Shown: positions 29,117 to 41,305, counted from the stretch's first letter. The stretch: 64,000 nt of DNA from Endozoicomonas sp. SCSIO W0465 (GCF_023716865.1 NZ_CP092417.1:5806001-5870000); one strand, 5' to 3'. The notes: generated by a model not told the origin, from the letters alone. A program made the numbers and translations.

Positions 29117-30675
29117 TAACCTTGTTACCTATAAAGTTGAAGTACCAGTTACATCACGACGCCAACCAGCGGGTGCTGTTTTTAGAGCCTTGCCAGACCT
29201 GAGACTATTTCCAAAATTGTCTTTTCTAAAATCGAACAGTAACTGTTCAGCACCCCCACATAAATCTGGAATTTTCTGATTTTTATACCATCCTCTTAAG
29301 CACCATTTTTCCACAATATTCGCCAGCATGATTCCAGAACTACCCGCAACTATGTCGGCTGAGATTCTCTTGAAAGAGAATGCAGAGCTGCGGATGAGAG
29401 TTGCCTGTCTGGAAGAGCGATGTCGAGAATTGGAAGAAAAGGTTGGCAAGAACAGTCAAAACAGCAGCAAGCCGCCATCGTCTGATGGTTATCAAAAACC
29501 TTGTAAAAACAGTAATTCTCCAGATCATTCTGACGACCTTTCCGCAGATAAAGGTACCGATCCATCGGATGAAAAACCCAATCCTAAAAGTCTGAGACAG
29601 TCTTCTGGTAATAAAGCCGGTGGAAAGAAAGGGCATCAGGGCACTTGTCTTAAACAGGTCGATATCCCTGACTATATTGAGTACCTTCCGGTTAAAGAAT
29701 GCAATAAATGTCAGGCGTCTCTTCTTGATAGTGAGCCGGTCAAATATATTGAACGACAGGTGTTTGAACCAGGGAGACCGGGTGAATTTGAAGTAACGGC
29801 CCATAGAGCTGAAGTAAAAATCTGCACTTGTGGTTGTCGGAATCAGGCTGAATTCCCGGAAGGTGTTACCGCTGCCGCACAATATGGCTCAGCCACACAG
29901 GCTATGGCCGTCTATCTTAACCAATACCATTTCCTGCCTTTTAAGCGCGTGTCAGAGTATTTTAATACTCTCTATAAAATGAGTGTAAGTGCAGGCACTG
30001 TCGCCAATTTTGTGGCCAGAACCTATGAAAATCTGGCTTCTACTGAAGAGGTTATTCGTGACGCCTTGCGGGAATCGTCTGTTGCCGGAGCCGATGAAAC
30101 GGGTATGCGGGCCGAGGGCTCTTTGCACTGGCTACACGTTATGCGGGATGAACAATGGACGCTCTACTACTTGTCTGAAAAGCGAGGTCGTGAGGCCATG
30201 GACACGATGGGCATACTGCTAACATTTGCAGGCGTTCTGGTTCATGATCATTGGAAATCCTATTTTGCATATGCGGCAACTCACGTACTTTGCAATGCCC
30301 ATCACCTGAGGGAGCTTTTGGGTGTTGTTGATAGGGACAGCAATCAACTGGCGTTGCGATTGATGAAGCTACTGAGGCTTTCCTGGCATTACTGCAAGGG
30401 CTTTAAGACCATAGGTATGCTACAGATGCCAAGTGTTGTCTGTGAACGAATCGAGAAGATTTATGACCGGTTGCTTCAGCGGGCTCTAATGAAAGAAGTC
30501 GTCTATATGGAGAAGCAACGAGAGGAGCTTAAGCGCAAGAAAGTCAAGAATACTAAAGCTTACAATCTCTTCAAACGACTCACTGAGTTCAAGGCTAAGA
30601 CACTGCGCTTCATGTCAGATTTTACCATTCCCTTCGATAACAATGGCAGTGAGCGGGATGTTCGAATGGCCAAGT

Positions 30676-32283
30676 GTAACTATTCAGCACTGAGCAAAGG
30701 CATATTACAGTAATTCCGAACAGCTCTATGAAGTGATTGATATATGTCCATTCCCTGTTTTCTGGCAGACGACAAATAGCTGCGAATCCGTGCAAACATA
30801 GAACCACCGTCTGCACTCCTGAAGCAGCCTGAGATTTTCTGCTTTAACTTGGCCATTCGAACATCCCGCTCACTGCCATTGTTATCGAAGGGAATGGTAA
30901 AATCTGACATGAAGCGCAGTGTCTCAGCCTTGAACTCAGTGAGTCGTTTGAAGAGATTGTAAGCTTTAGTATTCTTGACTTTCTTGCGCTTAAGCTCCTC
31001 TCGTTGCTTCTCCATATAGACGACTTCTTTCATTAGAGCCCGCTGAAGCAACCGGTCATAAATCTTCTCGATTCGTTCACAGACAACACTTGGCATCTGT
31101 AGCATACCTATGGTCTTAAAGCCCTTGCAGTAATGCCAGGAAAGCCTCAGTAGCTTCATCAATCGCAACGCCAGTTGATTGCTGTCCCTATCAACAACAC
31201 CCAAAAGCTCCCTCAGGTGATGGGCATTGCAAAGTACGTGAGTTGCCGCATATGCAAAATAGGATTTCCAATGATCATGAACCAGAACGCCTGCAAATGT
31301 TAGCAGTATGCCCATCGTGTCCATGGCCTCACGACCTCGCTTTTCAGACAAGTAGTAGAGCGTCCATTGTTCATCCCGCATAACGTGTAGCCAGTGCAAA
31401 GAGCCCTCGGCCCGCATACCCGTTTCATCGGCTCCGGCAACAGACGATTCCCGCAAGGCGTCACGAATAACCTCTTCAGTAGAAGCCAGATTTTCATAGG
31501 TTCTGGCCACAAAATTGGCGACAGAGCCTGCACTTACACTCATTTTATAGAGAGTATTAAAATACTCTGACACGCGCTTAAAAGGCAGGAAATGGTATTG
31601 GTTAAGATAGACGGCCATAGCCTGTGTGGCTGAGCCATATTGTGCGGCAGCGGTAACACCTTCCGGGAATTCAGCCTGATTCCGACAACCACAAGTGCAG
31701 ATTTTTACTTCAGCTCTATGGGCCGTTACTTCAAATTCACCCGGTCTCCCTGGTTCAAACACCTGTCGTTCAATATATTTGACCGGCTCACTATCAAGAA
31801 GAGACGCCTGACATTTATTGCATTCTTTAACCGGAAGGTACTCAATATAGTCAGGGATATCGACCTGTTTAAGACAAGTGCCCTGATGCCCTTTCTTTCC
31901 ACCGGCTTTATTACCAGAAGACTGTCTCAGACTTTTAGGATTGGGTTTTTCATCCGATGGATCGGTACCTTTATCTGCGGAAAGGTCGTCAGAATGATCT
32001 GGAGAATTACTGTTTTTACAAGGTTTTTGATAACCATCAGACGATGGCGGCTTGCTGCTGTTTTGACTGTTCTTGCCAACCTTTTCTTCCAATTCTCGAC
32101 ATCGCTCTTCCAGACAGGCAACTCTCATCCGCAGCTCTGCATTCTCTTTCAAGAGAATCTCAGCCGACATAGTTGCGGGTAGTTCTGGAATCATGCTGGC
32201 GAATATTGTGGAAAAATGGTGCTTAAGAGGATGGTATAAAAATCAGAAAATTCCAGATTTATGTGGGGGTGCTGAACAGTTAC
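30676..32283 (-). mobile_element. IS66-family element, intact, nested in copy C (copy D)
   Basis: 1608 bp, antisense to its host, flanked by GGCCAAGT at 30668-30675 and 32284-32291. It is the only copy in the window with an undamaged transposase gene, so it is the likely source element. Confidence 0.95.
30680..32194 (-). CDS. IS66 transposase, intact (504 aa)
   Basis: Single-ORF IS66 transposase. Coiled-coil N-terminus, basic/polar linker (SKPPSSDGYQKPCKN, the SKPPSSD motif being typical of IS66), zinc-finger region with CNKCQ and CTCGC, DDE catalytic core with GADETGMRAEG (first Asp), VHDHWKSYFAYAATHVLCNAHHLREL (second Asp and conserved CNAHHLREL) and NNGSERDVRMAKLKQKISG (Glu), then a conserved C-terminus. 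No tnpA or tnpB partner genes exist in any copy, as in ISBst12-like IS66 elements. Confidence 0.95.
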   Translation of the reverse strand: MIPELPATMSAEILLKENAELRMRVACLEERCRELEEKVGKNSQNSSKPPSSDGYQKPCKNSNSPDHSDDLSADKGTDPSDEKPNPKSLRQSSGNKAGGKKGHQGTCLKQVDIPDYIEYLPVKECNKCQASLLDSEPVKYIERQVFEPGRPGEFEVTAHRAEVKICTCGCRNQAEFPEGVTAAAQYGSATQAMAVYLNQYHFLPFKRVSEYFNTLYKMSVSAGSVANFVARTYENLASTEEVIRDALRESSVAGADETGMRAEGSLHWLHVMRDEQWTLYYLSEKRGREAMDTMGILLTFAGVLVHDHWKSYFAYAATHVLCNAHHLRELLGVVDRDSNQLALRLMKLLRLSWHYCKGFKTIGMLQMPSVVCERIEKIYDRLLQRALMKEVVYMEKQREELKRKKVKNTKAYNLFKRLTEFKAETLRFMSDFTIPFDNNGSERDVRMAKLKQKISGCFRSADGGSMFARIRSYLSSARKQGMDIYQSLHRAVRNYCNMPLLSAE

Positions 32284-34913
32284 GGCCAAGTTAAAGCAGA
32301 AAATCTCAGGCTGCTTCAGGAGTGCAGACGGTGGTTCTATGTTTGCACGGATTCGCAGCTATTTGTCGTCTGCCAGAAAACAGGGAATGGACATATATCA
32401 ATCACTTCATAGAGCTGTTCGGAATTACTGTAATATGCCTTTGCTCAGTGCTGAATAGTTACATCGAACATATTCATCTCAAAGGTGTTGATGGAGACTT
32501 GATCATTACCATGAGAATGAGCAATAAGACGATGAAAGGAGTCTTTGTAGGGGGCTTTGGCGCAAGAACCACCAAACTCACCAGAGTTGATCAGTACCAC
32601 TGGTTGGTACATGTGATAGTGCAGTGCATCAATCATGGTTTCAAAGGTGTTGATATCCCGGTTTAAGGCCGAAACCACATAAGCATTCGACTTATCCCGT
32701 AAATCTGCACTAAGGGCAATATCCGTAGCGTCGTAGCAAATGGAGCCTGTCAGCTTGAAGCCATCCTTGTCAGGGAATGCAGGATGCATCAGCTCCAGCA
32801 TCAGTTGATAAGGTCGCCAGGGCTCAACCTTGCCTTTCTCTTCTGTCGTCATGTGCTGTTTGCCCTGATACCTGATTAGCTCTTTCTGTTTGGTATTGCT
32901 CTTCCTGGGTACTATCCAGATTGCGCAGTTGTTAGGGCCCTTTATATCGGGCTGCTCAATAAACGTGAGCCCTGCAAAGATGATTGCATGGGTTTTCCGG
33001 GATAAGGCCGTCAGGATATCAATATCATCCTTATGAACGGCCAGCTCTGGCCATACAATCAGGTCAACCTGTTGGGCTTTCTTTTCCTTCGATGTGCAAT
33101 CTTTGCGTTGAGCTTCAATATGCTTGCATACCAGCGTGGCCACTGCGGCGATATGCTTGCGATGTTTAGCCCGGTATTCAGGATCGTCCAATAAAAAACC
33201 GTGCTCGGTAAAATCCTTGTTGGTGGGCATTTTCGATTGCACCATCGCCACGGTCAGGTTCTTTTTGGAGACATCCCAATCCAGATGAACTTTCTCTGCC
33301 AGTCCCGGAATCTGTGATTGCTGGCAGTAAAGCTGTTCCATTTCTTTCAGACGATCAGATACCAATTTCTTTACGTTAACCGGCGATAATGTCTCCGGCC
33401 ATGGATAGTTCTGTGTACTCATGGATATACCAGGCCAAACCAGTAATTTGGAAAGCAGAGCCGTCAGCCAGTCAGAGACTTGTGCGGATTCACCACCTAC
33501 GGCAAATGGCGTGGTAAATAATCCCAGCATCCGCTTGTACTGATTGCTGTTAATGCCCTGATAGCCAGTCTTGGGTGAGGAGGTTTTACTGTGCGCAGTC
33601 CAGTCCGCTACACCCATCAATACTGAGCGCATACACATTGCCACACGTTGCAGTGTCAGAGACTCCTTGCCTTCCGCAGTCTTGTCTTCCCCTGTAAGGT
33701 GTGGGTTCAGATCGGGATGAGGGAAAAAAGGTATTGTTAGACCAGTAAGTTTTGCATTGGGAACCGGCTTTTTCTTCATAAACTTAACGTAACTATTCAG
33801 CACTGAGCAAAGGCATATTACAGTAATTCCGAACAGCTCTATGAAGTGATTGATATATGTCCATTCCCTGTTTTCTGGCAGACGACAAATAGCTGCGAAT
33901 CCGTGCAAACATAGAACCACCGTCTGCACTCCTGAAGCAGCCTGAGATTTTCTGCTTTAACTTGGCCATTCGAACATCCCGCTCACTGCCATTGTTATCG
34001 AAGGGAATGGTAAAATCTGACATGAAGCGCAGTGTCTCAGCCTTGAACTCAGTGAGTCGTTTGAAGAGATTGTAAGCTTTAGTATTCTTGACTTTCTTGC
34101 GCTTAAGCTCCTCTCGTTGCTTCTCCATATAGACGACTTCTTTCATTAGAGCCCGCTGAAGCAACCGGTCATAAATCTTCTCGATTCGTTCACAGACAAC
34201 ACTTGGCATCTGTAGCATACCTATGGTCTTAAAGCCCTTGCAGTAATGCCAGGAAAGCCTCAGTAGCTTCATCAATCGCAACGCCAGTTGATTGCTGTCC
34301 CTATCAACAACACCCAAAAGCTCCCTCAGGTGATGGGCATTGCAAAGTACGTGAGTTGCCGCATATGCAAAATAGGATTTCCAATGATCATGAACCAGAA
34401 CGCCTGCAAATGTTAGCAGTATGCCCATCGTGTCCATGGCCTCACGACCTCGCTTTTCAGACAAGTAGTAGAGCGTCCATTGTTCATCCCGCATAACGTG
34501 TAGCCAGTGCAAAGAGCCCTCGGCCCGCATACCCGTTTCATCGGCTCCGGCAACAGACGATTCCCGCAAGGCGTCACGAATAACCTCTTCAGTAGAAGCC
34601 AGATTTTCATAGGTTCTGGCCACAAAATTGGCGACAGTGCCTGCACTTACACTCATTTTATAGAGAGTATTAAAATACTCTGACACGCGCTTAAAAGGCA
34701 GGAAATGGTATTGGTTAAGATAGACGGCCATAGCCTGTGTGGCTGAGCCATATTGTGCGGCAGCGGTAACACCTTCCGGGAATTCAGCCTGATTCCGACA
34801 ACCACAAGTGCAGATTTTTACTTCAGCTCTATGGGCCGTTACTTCAAATTCACCCGGTCTCCCTGGTTCAAACACCTGTCGTTCAATATATTTGACCGGC
34901 TCACTATCAAGAA

Positions 34914-36440
34914 CTCGACTTTAGAGTTTTAAGAGCACAATAGTTCCGGCGCATAATCTGCTAAAAGCAACCATCCCCAATGACGAAATTCGAGATGGTT
35001 GCCATGCTCACTTCAGATCATCAAGTAATCCTCAGGGAGCTCGCTTCATATACAACCTTTCTTGCTGGAGCGCTATCATCAACTGCAGTACCAACGTTCT
35101 GCGAACTGCTGTTCGGTTGCATGCTTTCAGCCGACGGCTTTGTTACACAGGCGTTGTTAACAATTGATTTTCATTGTGTGTGGAGCAGCTACCACCACTG
35201 GCTATCTCAGGGCAAGTGGCAATGGAAGAACTTGGCACGCCACTTGATCCGTCTGGTCTGCTCCAAAGCTCCTGAGAATCAACCTGTGGTCCTGGGGCTT
35301 GATGACTGGGTAATCGAACGGTTTTCCGACAAAGCCCCTGCTTGTCGTACACATCATCAACACAGCAAGAAACGCAATCGGCCGACGTACATCTGGGGGC
35401 AGTGTTGGGTTTCCCTGGCCATCATATTTGAGCGGGCTGCAGATGAAGTATTTACCGCCATACCGGTGATCTCATTTCCGACACCAGCTTCAGGTAACAC
35501 CAGCAAACTGAAAATTGCCGTGGCCATGCTCAGGGTGGTACGCAATGAAGTGAAGGATCGAGTGCTACGCCTGCTAACCGATTGCTGGTATATGAACTGG
35601 ACACTGATAAAGCCAGCTCTGGAAATGAACATAGAAGTTGTTGGTCAGATACCTTCAAATCGGGCCCTCTATGCTTTGCCGCCAGCACCCACCGTAAAGA
35701 AGCGAGGGCGCCCAAAAAAGTACGGCATCAAGATGACGACAGAACAGGTTAAGAAACTGCCGGAAGAAAAAGCAACAGTATGGATGTACGGCAAATTTCG
35801 CAAAATACGTTATCGTACCCTGATCTGTCGCGCCAGATTCCTTAAAGGTCGTGAAGTACGCGTCGTCTGGAGTCGCTTTGAAAATGACAAAGGTCTGACC
35901 GAAAGCAGAATATTCATCTCGACCAATCCGGAACTTGAGGGACTGGAGGTGCTTCGTGCCTATTCCCGGAGATGGCCGGTAGAGCCAATGTTTCACCAAC
36001 TCAAACATGCTTTTGGCTGTTGCCATTTATGGCAGCAGAAATTGCGAACACTGCTTCGATGGATGCATTTGAAAATGGCAGGCTATGCATTATTGCAGTT
36101 ATTAACCGTTTGTAAAAATCAGGCATGTCTGAATATTTCTCGGATACCCTGGAGAAGCCCGGATACAACCACTGCAGGCATGATGAAAATTGCTCTTTCA
36201 GGAATTATTCCGAGGTTCTCTATTCGCAAGGGCTGGAACAGATATAAGCAAAAATATGAGTTCAATTTTCGCGATCTGATCGACCAGTTAATACCGGATA
36301 ATTCAGAAGCAGCATAACTAAAGGCTTTTAGGCAAAAAACGGAAGTAATAACGAACTTGGAAAAACAGTTCACTGATTTCGGCTTGCTTCACTATAAAAA
36401 GCTGACCGAATTATCGTTTTATACAGACTCTAAAGTCGAG
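34914..36440 (+). mobile_element. IS4-family element (1527 bp), copy 2
   Basis: Ends CTCGACTTTAGAGT and its inverted match, flanked by a 9-bp duplication TATCAAGAA (34905-34913 and 36441-36449) within IS66 copy G. Same length as copy 1 at 13187-14713. Confidence 0.95.
34980..36317 (+). CDS. IS4-family transposase (445 aa), second copy
   Basis: The translation is identical to that of 13253-14590 over all 445 residues, with the same Y-2-R-3-E-6-K block (YSRRWPVEPMFHQLK). Identity of the two copies and the clean duplications imply recent movement. Confidence 0.93.
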   Translation: MTKFEMVAMLTSDHQVILRELASYTTFLAGALSSTAVPTFCELLFGCMLSADGFVTQALLTIDFHCVWSSYHHWLSQGKWQWKNLARHLIRLVCSKAPENQPVVLGLDDWVIERFSDKAPACRTHHQHSKKRNRPTYIWGQCWVSLAIIFERAADEVFTAIPVISFPTPASGNTSKLKIAVAMLRVVRNEVKDRVLRLLTDCWYMNWTLIKPALEMNIEVVGQIPSNRALYALPPAPTVKKRGRPKKYGIKMTTEQVKKLPEEKATVWMYGKFRKIRYRTLICRARFLKGREVRVVWSRFENDKGLTESRIFISTNPELEGLEVLRAYSRRWPVEPMFHQLKHAFGCCHLWQQKLRTLLRWMHLKMAGYALLQLLTVCKNQACLNISRIPWRSPDTTTAGMMKIALSGIIPRFSIRKGWNRYKQKYEFNFRDLIDQLIPDNSEAA

Positions 36441-39400
36441 TATCAAGAAGAGACGCCTGACATTTATTGCATTCTTTAACCGGAAGGTACTCAATATAGT
36501 CAGGGATATCGACCTGTTTAAGACAAGTGCCCTGATGCCCTTTCTTTCCACCGGCTTTATTACCAGAAGACTGTCTCAGACTTTTAGGATTGGGTTTTTC
36601 ATCCGATGGATCGGTACCTTTATCTGCGGAAAGGTCGTCAGAATGATCTGGAGAATTACTGTTTTTACAAGGTTTTTGATAACCATCAGACGATGGCGGC
36701 TTGCTGCTGTTTTGACTGTTCTTGCCAACCTTTTCTTCCAATTCTCGACATCGCTCTTCCAGACAGGCAACTCTCATCCGCAGCTCTGCATTCTCTTTCA
36801 AGAGAATCTCAGCCGACATAGTTGCGGGTAGTTCTGGAATCATGCTGGCGAATATTGTGGAAAAATGGTGCTTAAGAGGATGGTATAAAAATCAGAAAAT
36901 TCCAGATTTATGTGGGGGTGCTGAACAGTTACAACTTAACAATGACTGATAACCCAGACTCAGCACCAAATGCCTCAAATTTGGGTGGATTGGCGTAATC
37001 GTCAAACGTAACTCTGGTTTCGGCCAGATCAATCAGTGAATCCGACTTAACTTCTTGTTGCCATTTCTCATTATCCAGCAGCGCCTTCATCAGCTTTAAT
37101 GCCATCACTTCATTGGCAAAGGGATTGTCATGTCGCTGAATCAGCCTCAACAGTGATTGTTCGCCCTCTATTTTCTCTAATTTCTTCGACCATAGCCTTT
37201 TATCGACGCCCCACAGTTTGGCAAATGCTTTGATAGCCTCCTGATTAACCCATTCATACTTCACTCCTCTGGCATGCAGAATAAGCGACTGGAAAAAAGC
37301 AAACTGCTGCTCGGCAAGTCGGTTTAAAATCCCGATAACATCATCAACCCGTGTTGCCAGCAAGCTACCCACGGCTCGAAGCAGGGGTTTATTATCTTCA
37401 ACCAACTGTTCAGCCAGAATAATGCAGGCAGCAATGCTAGCTTCGCTCATACCTTGCGGGATTGTGATATTGCGAAAGCCAGACGCCAGTTTAAAAATCA
37501 GATCGTGTTCTGGCTTACTGTCGGGTGTTTCTAAACTGCTGTCCAGCCTGATCAGCAACAGAAACCGGGCCTGTTCCGCCAGCAGATCAAAGTCAGTAGC
37601 CGATTTACTGGTGCTGTCGGGTTTGAGTACATTTGCTGCTTCGTGCTGTAACTGTTCAAAGAAACTATCGATATGGGCATGAACCGGAATCTCATGCCGG
37701 TCTTTTTGATGGATAACCGTGGCGGCATGTCGAAATATTTCTGCCAGACAGTATCTGGTAACTGCCCGTATACTGAGGTCAGGGTCTGCTAAGCGTGGTC
37801 TTAGTTGTTCCAATACAGGCTCAAGCACTCGGGTACAGGGGAACAGCTCCAGCCCTTTTTTCAGCAACAATACCAGCGATGGGTCGTAACTCCAGCAGGC
37901 AATAAAGCGTCGGGCAAACTGCTCTTGCTGATGAGCCCAATTACCCGGCACAGGTCGCCCACTGCTATCGACATCATGGGCGCTAAAATGACGAGCAACT
38001 TTCAGCAGCTTGGCGATCTTATTGGCAGCGAATCGCTTGACCGTTTCTTCTCGCAGGTCGAGATGGTCGCTTTCAACTTGGGCCAGTCTGTTGAGGCGAC
38101 AGCCACTGCCATCATCCTGAGGTGTACCCGAGCCACCAACGGATAGCAGCGAATTCAGTACTCCCAGGTTATCCATCGCGTCATCAAAAGATATCGGGCC
38201 GCTTAACCGACTTTGCATTTTGCTGAGTTCGCTGGAAATACCATGGCTGCGTTTGCGATAAGCGTTAAGCTTTGTTTTGCTCTCATTGAGTTTTAATTTT
38301 TTCAACCCGGTCTTTTCGAGATACGCCTTAATAAACCCCTCAGCCGCCTTTTGGATTGACTGCTTGGTAACCTCCGAGCCTGGCTTAACCGTAGGCGCAG
38401 AAATCACCAGACGCAGGTCATCCACGTAGCGGCAGTAGTCGATTAATTCAATGGGGAACGGGGCACCTTTGGGCTTGAAGGGCTTACCGATTTCTGTACC
38501 CACGGCTTGATCAAAACCCAGCAGGTAGATATTGGAAAAAAAGCCGGATGCCACCAGACCTTGCGGCAAACCCTTGGGGGCGGGTTCTCCATATAGTGCC
38601 TGGTACTGGTTCTTTGCTGAATCCGACCACTCCCAGTCTGCAAATGCGCTTAGCAGCTTATTAACAATAATTTGCGATTCAGGATTAATATCCGCTGACA
38701 GCTTTTTGATTTTTTCTACCAGTAATGATCTGTCAACCCGGTCGAAAAATTTGGACAGATCGATTTCAACGACATAAACCTGTTGATCATCGTTTATCTC
38801 ATCGCTGGCCAGCTCTGCAAAGTGGTCAGGCCGTGCTAAAAACTGTTGGTAATCCGTAAAGTATTTTCTGTATGCCGTGGTTCCGCCATAGCTGTGCTCG
38901 GCTTTGCCATTAGCGTATTGGCAGTGCAGGCGGTTACCGTAGCTGAACACCTTTTTATCATGAACCTGCTCAAGAGGCGTACCAGGGTCGCCCTGTTCAG
39001 CTTCAACCGTATTGGCCAGGCACATCATCACCAGCGTCATCATGGTCTGCTCACGAATACGATTGTGCGCCAAAGGCCTAAGAGGAACTTTTTTATCATC
39101 TGCTTTGGCGTCTTTAGCAGGAGCAGGAACCCAGATCAGGCACTCTTCCCCGGAACCGGGTATCGGTGTAGGTTGTTTCGGGTCTGCTCGCAGTTCATCA
39201 GGGGTTTTAAACGCCCAAGGACTGCTTTTCGGAGCAGGCACCAGATGCATGGCTTCAAAGGTTAACGAGTCTTCCTTGATATTTTTAGCCCACTCCTTGC
39301 ATTTGTCCGCTAAATCCAGGGCAGATAAGTCCAGCTCAAAGTTGTCCGCATACCAACTGGTCGAGCGAATGTATTGCTGGCTCTTCTTCCAGGCCAGTGC

Positions 39401-39807
39401 CAGTAATAACGGGTCAGAAATGTAATCGTCAGACAGCGCCAGTGACTGGTACTTCTCTAAACAAGTCATGGCGAATCCTTAGCTGAGTGCTTTATGTACC
39501 ATGGCATCGGCCAGATGCAGGCGGGTTTGCTTCTGATGTTGCAGGTGGGTCTTGATTTGGTCGCAGAGGGTCATTAGTTGGTTCACTTTGGCAGTAATGC
39601 GATGTTGTTCCTCCAATGGAGGAACAGGGAACTCGAAACATTCCAACACCTTTTTACTCAGTCCCTCTATAGCCATTCCCACTTGGCGTCCCCAAACAAG
39701 GCTTTGTACCATTGGAGACAGTAATGCAGTATGCACAAAACTAGTCATCTCCGATTCTAGCAACCTGATAATTGTTACGTGCTGACTGACGTTGGCCTCT
39801 TTCAGAT

Positions 39808-41305
39808 CTGACTCTTGATCACATCTCTCCAGCGCTGAACTGCCGGGCTATCTGCCAGGTTTTTACCCGATCCTGCAATTTCGCCCAGCCTTCCCATACC
39901 ACTAACCAGCCGGGCTGCCCTGTATGCTTTGAATCACCCCAACCACCAAGCCGAGCAATCGTTTGAAGCAGCCAAGTGACTGTTGGCGGCTTATCGGGCA
40001 ACGCTTTTTTTTCATAGGTTAGCCAGAGAACCTGCCATTCATCATCACTGACCACCTCATTCGCGAGTGTTTTTTCACTCCAAAGCTTTCTGTCTTTGTG
40101 CTGCCTGTCATTCGGTAACATTAATGCTTCACGGATTTGCATTAGTCTGACAGCGACAAACATTAATATGACCGCAAGTCGTTCAATGTTATCCGGAGAT
40201 TGCAGACGAAGCCTTTCTACTCCTGCTCCCGATTTCCAAGCCTTATGGAACTCTTCTATTCGCCATCGGAGCTCGTAAAATCGAATGATAGAGCGACAGT
40301 CTTCGAATGTTTCAATATCTTCAGTTGTCAATAGTACCCAGTGCAAACGGTCTTCGGAGTCATTGCCAATCTCTTCAGCCGACACAATATTCATAGTTAC
40401 CGGTTCCGGCCTGCCGCCTGGCCTTTGCGGCGCCTGTATTGTCATCTTCTTTCTTTTGACCTGCAGCGTTGCCTTTCGCTTCTTTCTACCTCCTTTTTGA
40501 GGAACCACTATCGTATATTTCCCCAACACTTCAGTCTGAGCTAAGGAATCAAATAATAAGAGTTCGCCATCCACCAGGATTCTGTTTTGTGTAGCTCTTA
40601 CAACAAACCGCTGTCGGTTATCCAGTTTGTAGTGCATATATTCGTATATATCCGCCTCCCGGTCGCAAACACTGATGATGTCAGGCATTTTACCCCCCAT
40701 CCTTTGTTCTGTGTTTTCAGAGGCTCTTTGCCACTTAAAGCTTTCCTTTCCCTCGTAAGGTAGCTGACGACGTTGGTTCTTTTTCCCCCGCTGAACGTCC
40801 TCTCTAACCCATCGTTCTTGATCAATAAGCCCAATGCTTCGCTCTGTATCCGCATCAACCAAGAAGACAGAGTGGACGTGGAATCCTCTGGTTTTAGAGC
40901 CTTCAGGACCTCCAAGATCACCAAGCTCGGATCTGACAGCATGTTTATAACCCAGGGTTGTTGTATCTTCGAGAGCCAGAAGTAGGCGAGACTGTCTCGC
41001 TATTTTGGCAGTTGCCTGAAAGCCTGCCTCAGCTATTGCTTCAGGCTTTACGGCCTCATTCTCAATCAGCCGGTAAGCTCCAGTTACCAGTGCGGTATAA
41101 CCTTCGCATGAAGATGACAAAGAATTACCGGTATGAGCTGAAAGCTCGGCAGCAACTTTGACAAGTCGTTTTGTACGTCGAGTATCACCCAAATCAGCAC
41201 ATCCAAAAGTTAGTTCTGACCATGGTTTAGGAGAAAGTGGAAGCATGACCTGTTTTATCAGTGAGAAATGATAGAACAAGGTAGCTATTTGTGATCAAGA
41301 GACAG
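39808..41305 (-). mobile_element. IS50-like element, intact, in hsdS
   Basis: 1498 bp with ends CTGACTCTTGATCACA and CTGTCTCTTGATCACA and a 9-bp duplication CTTTCAGAT (39799-39807 and 41306-41314), exactly as for IS50. It is the reference copy for the three damaged ones in the window. Confidence 0.96.
39819..41246 (-). CDS. tnp: IS50-type transposase, intact
   Basis: 475 aa from the ATG at 41246; an upstream TTG at 41279 is unlikely to be used. Collinear with Tn5 transposase (476 aa). The first Asp is in LLALEDTTTLGYKH, the second in VCDREADIYEYMHY, and the Glu in YELRWRIEEFHKAWKSGAGVER. The C-terminus GWGDSKHTGQPGWLVVWEGW matches the Tn5 dimerisation region in layout. Expected to be active cut-and-paste. 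Confidence 0.94.
   Translation of the reverse strand: MLPLSPKPWSELTFGCADLGDTRRTKRLVKVAAELSAHTGNSLSSSCEGYTALVTGAYRLIENEAVKPEAIAEAGFQATAKIARQSRLLLALEDTTTLGYKHAVRSELGDLGGPEGSKTRGFHVHSVFLVDADTERSIGLIDQERWVREDVQRGKKNQRRQLPYEGKESFKWQRASENTEQRMGGKMPDIISVCDREADIYEYMHYKLDNRQRFVVRATQNRILVDGELLLFDSLAQTEVLGKYTIVVPQKGGRKKRKATLQVKRKKMTIQAPQRPGGRPEPVTMNIVSAEEIGNDSEDRLHWVLLTTEDIETFEDCRSIIRFYELRWRIEEFHKAWKSGAGVERLRLQSPDNIERLAVILMFVAVRLMQIREALMLPNDRQHKDRKLWSEKTLANEVVSDDEWQVLWLTYEKKALPDKPPTVTWLLQTIARLGGWGDSKHTGQPGWLVVWEGWAKLQDRVKTWQIARQFSAGEM

Larger units (their letters stand above)
29239..32462 (+). mobile_element. IS66-family element split by a second IS66 (copy C)
   Basis: Flanked by ATCGAACA at 29231-29238 and 32463-32470 (8-bp duplication). 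Interrupted by copy D; net length without copy D and its duplication is 1608 bp. It lies in the nitrilase end of the RT-nitrilase gene, 33 codons before its stop. Its transposase frame carries an AETLR to AKTLR change relative to the other copies and is cut at codon 446. Confidence 0.94.
33789..36932 (-). mobile_element. IS66-family element split by an IS4 element (copy G)
   Basis: Flanked by AACTTAAC at 33781-33788 and 36933-36940. Interrupted at 34914-36440 by the IS4-family element. Net length without it is 1608 bp. Its two transposase parts (36843-36441 and 34904-33793) would join cleanly. It lies at codon 846 of the RT-nitrilase gene. Confidence 0.94.
29129..39469 (-). pseudogene. reverse transcriptase-nitrilase fusion (DRT type 1/UG1-like), broken by two IS66 insertions
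   Basis: Removing IS66 copies C (29239-32462) and G (33789-36932) with one copy of each 8-bp duplication gives one frame of 1318 aa. Residues about 80-420 are an RT: VYVVEIDLSKFFDRVD (motif A, Asp near 237), KGLPQGLVASGFFSN (motif B), DYCRYVDDLRLVIS (YVDD at 348-351), LKLNESKTKLN (motif D/E). Residues about 420-845 are a long helical region. Residues about 950-1285 are a carbon-nitrogen hydrolase with Glu (IVWPELAVH), Lys region (EEKGKVEPW) and Cys (GSICYDATD) all present. RT-nitrilase fusions are the DRT1/UG1 class of anti-phage RTs. The gene starts 9 bp after the hsdS stop, inside the same operon. As it stands only the RT half (846 residues) could be translated before a stop in the IS. Confidence 0.88.

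Noticed and set aside
32322..32666. 114-aa plus-strand frame across the IS66/nitrilase junction
   Set aside because: Chimeric frame created by the insertion; the real genes are IS66 copy C and the minus-strand nitrilase.
36929..39469. retron or group II intron RT
   Set aside because: No msr/msd-like RNA region or intron domains flank it, and the motif layout plus fused nitrilase fit the UG/DRT class instead.
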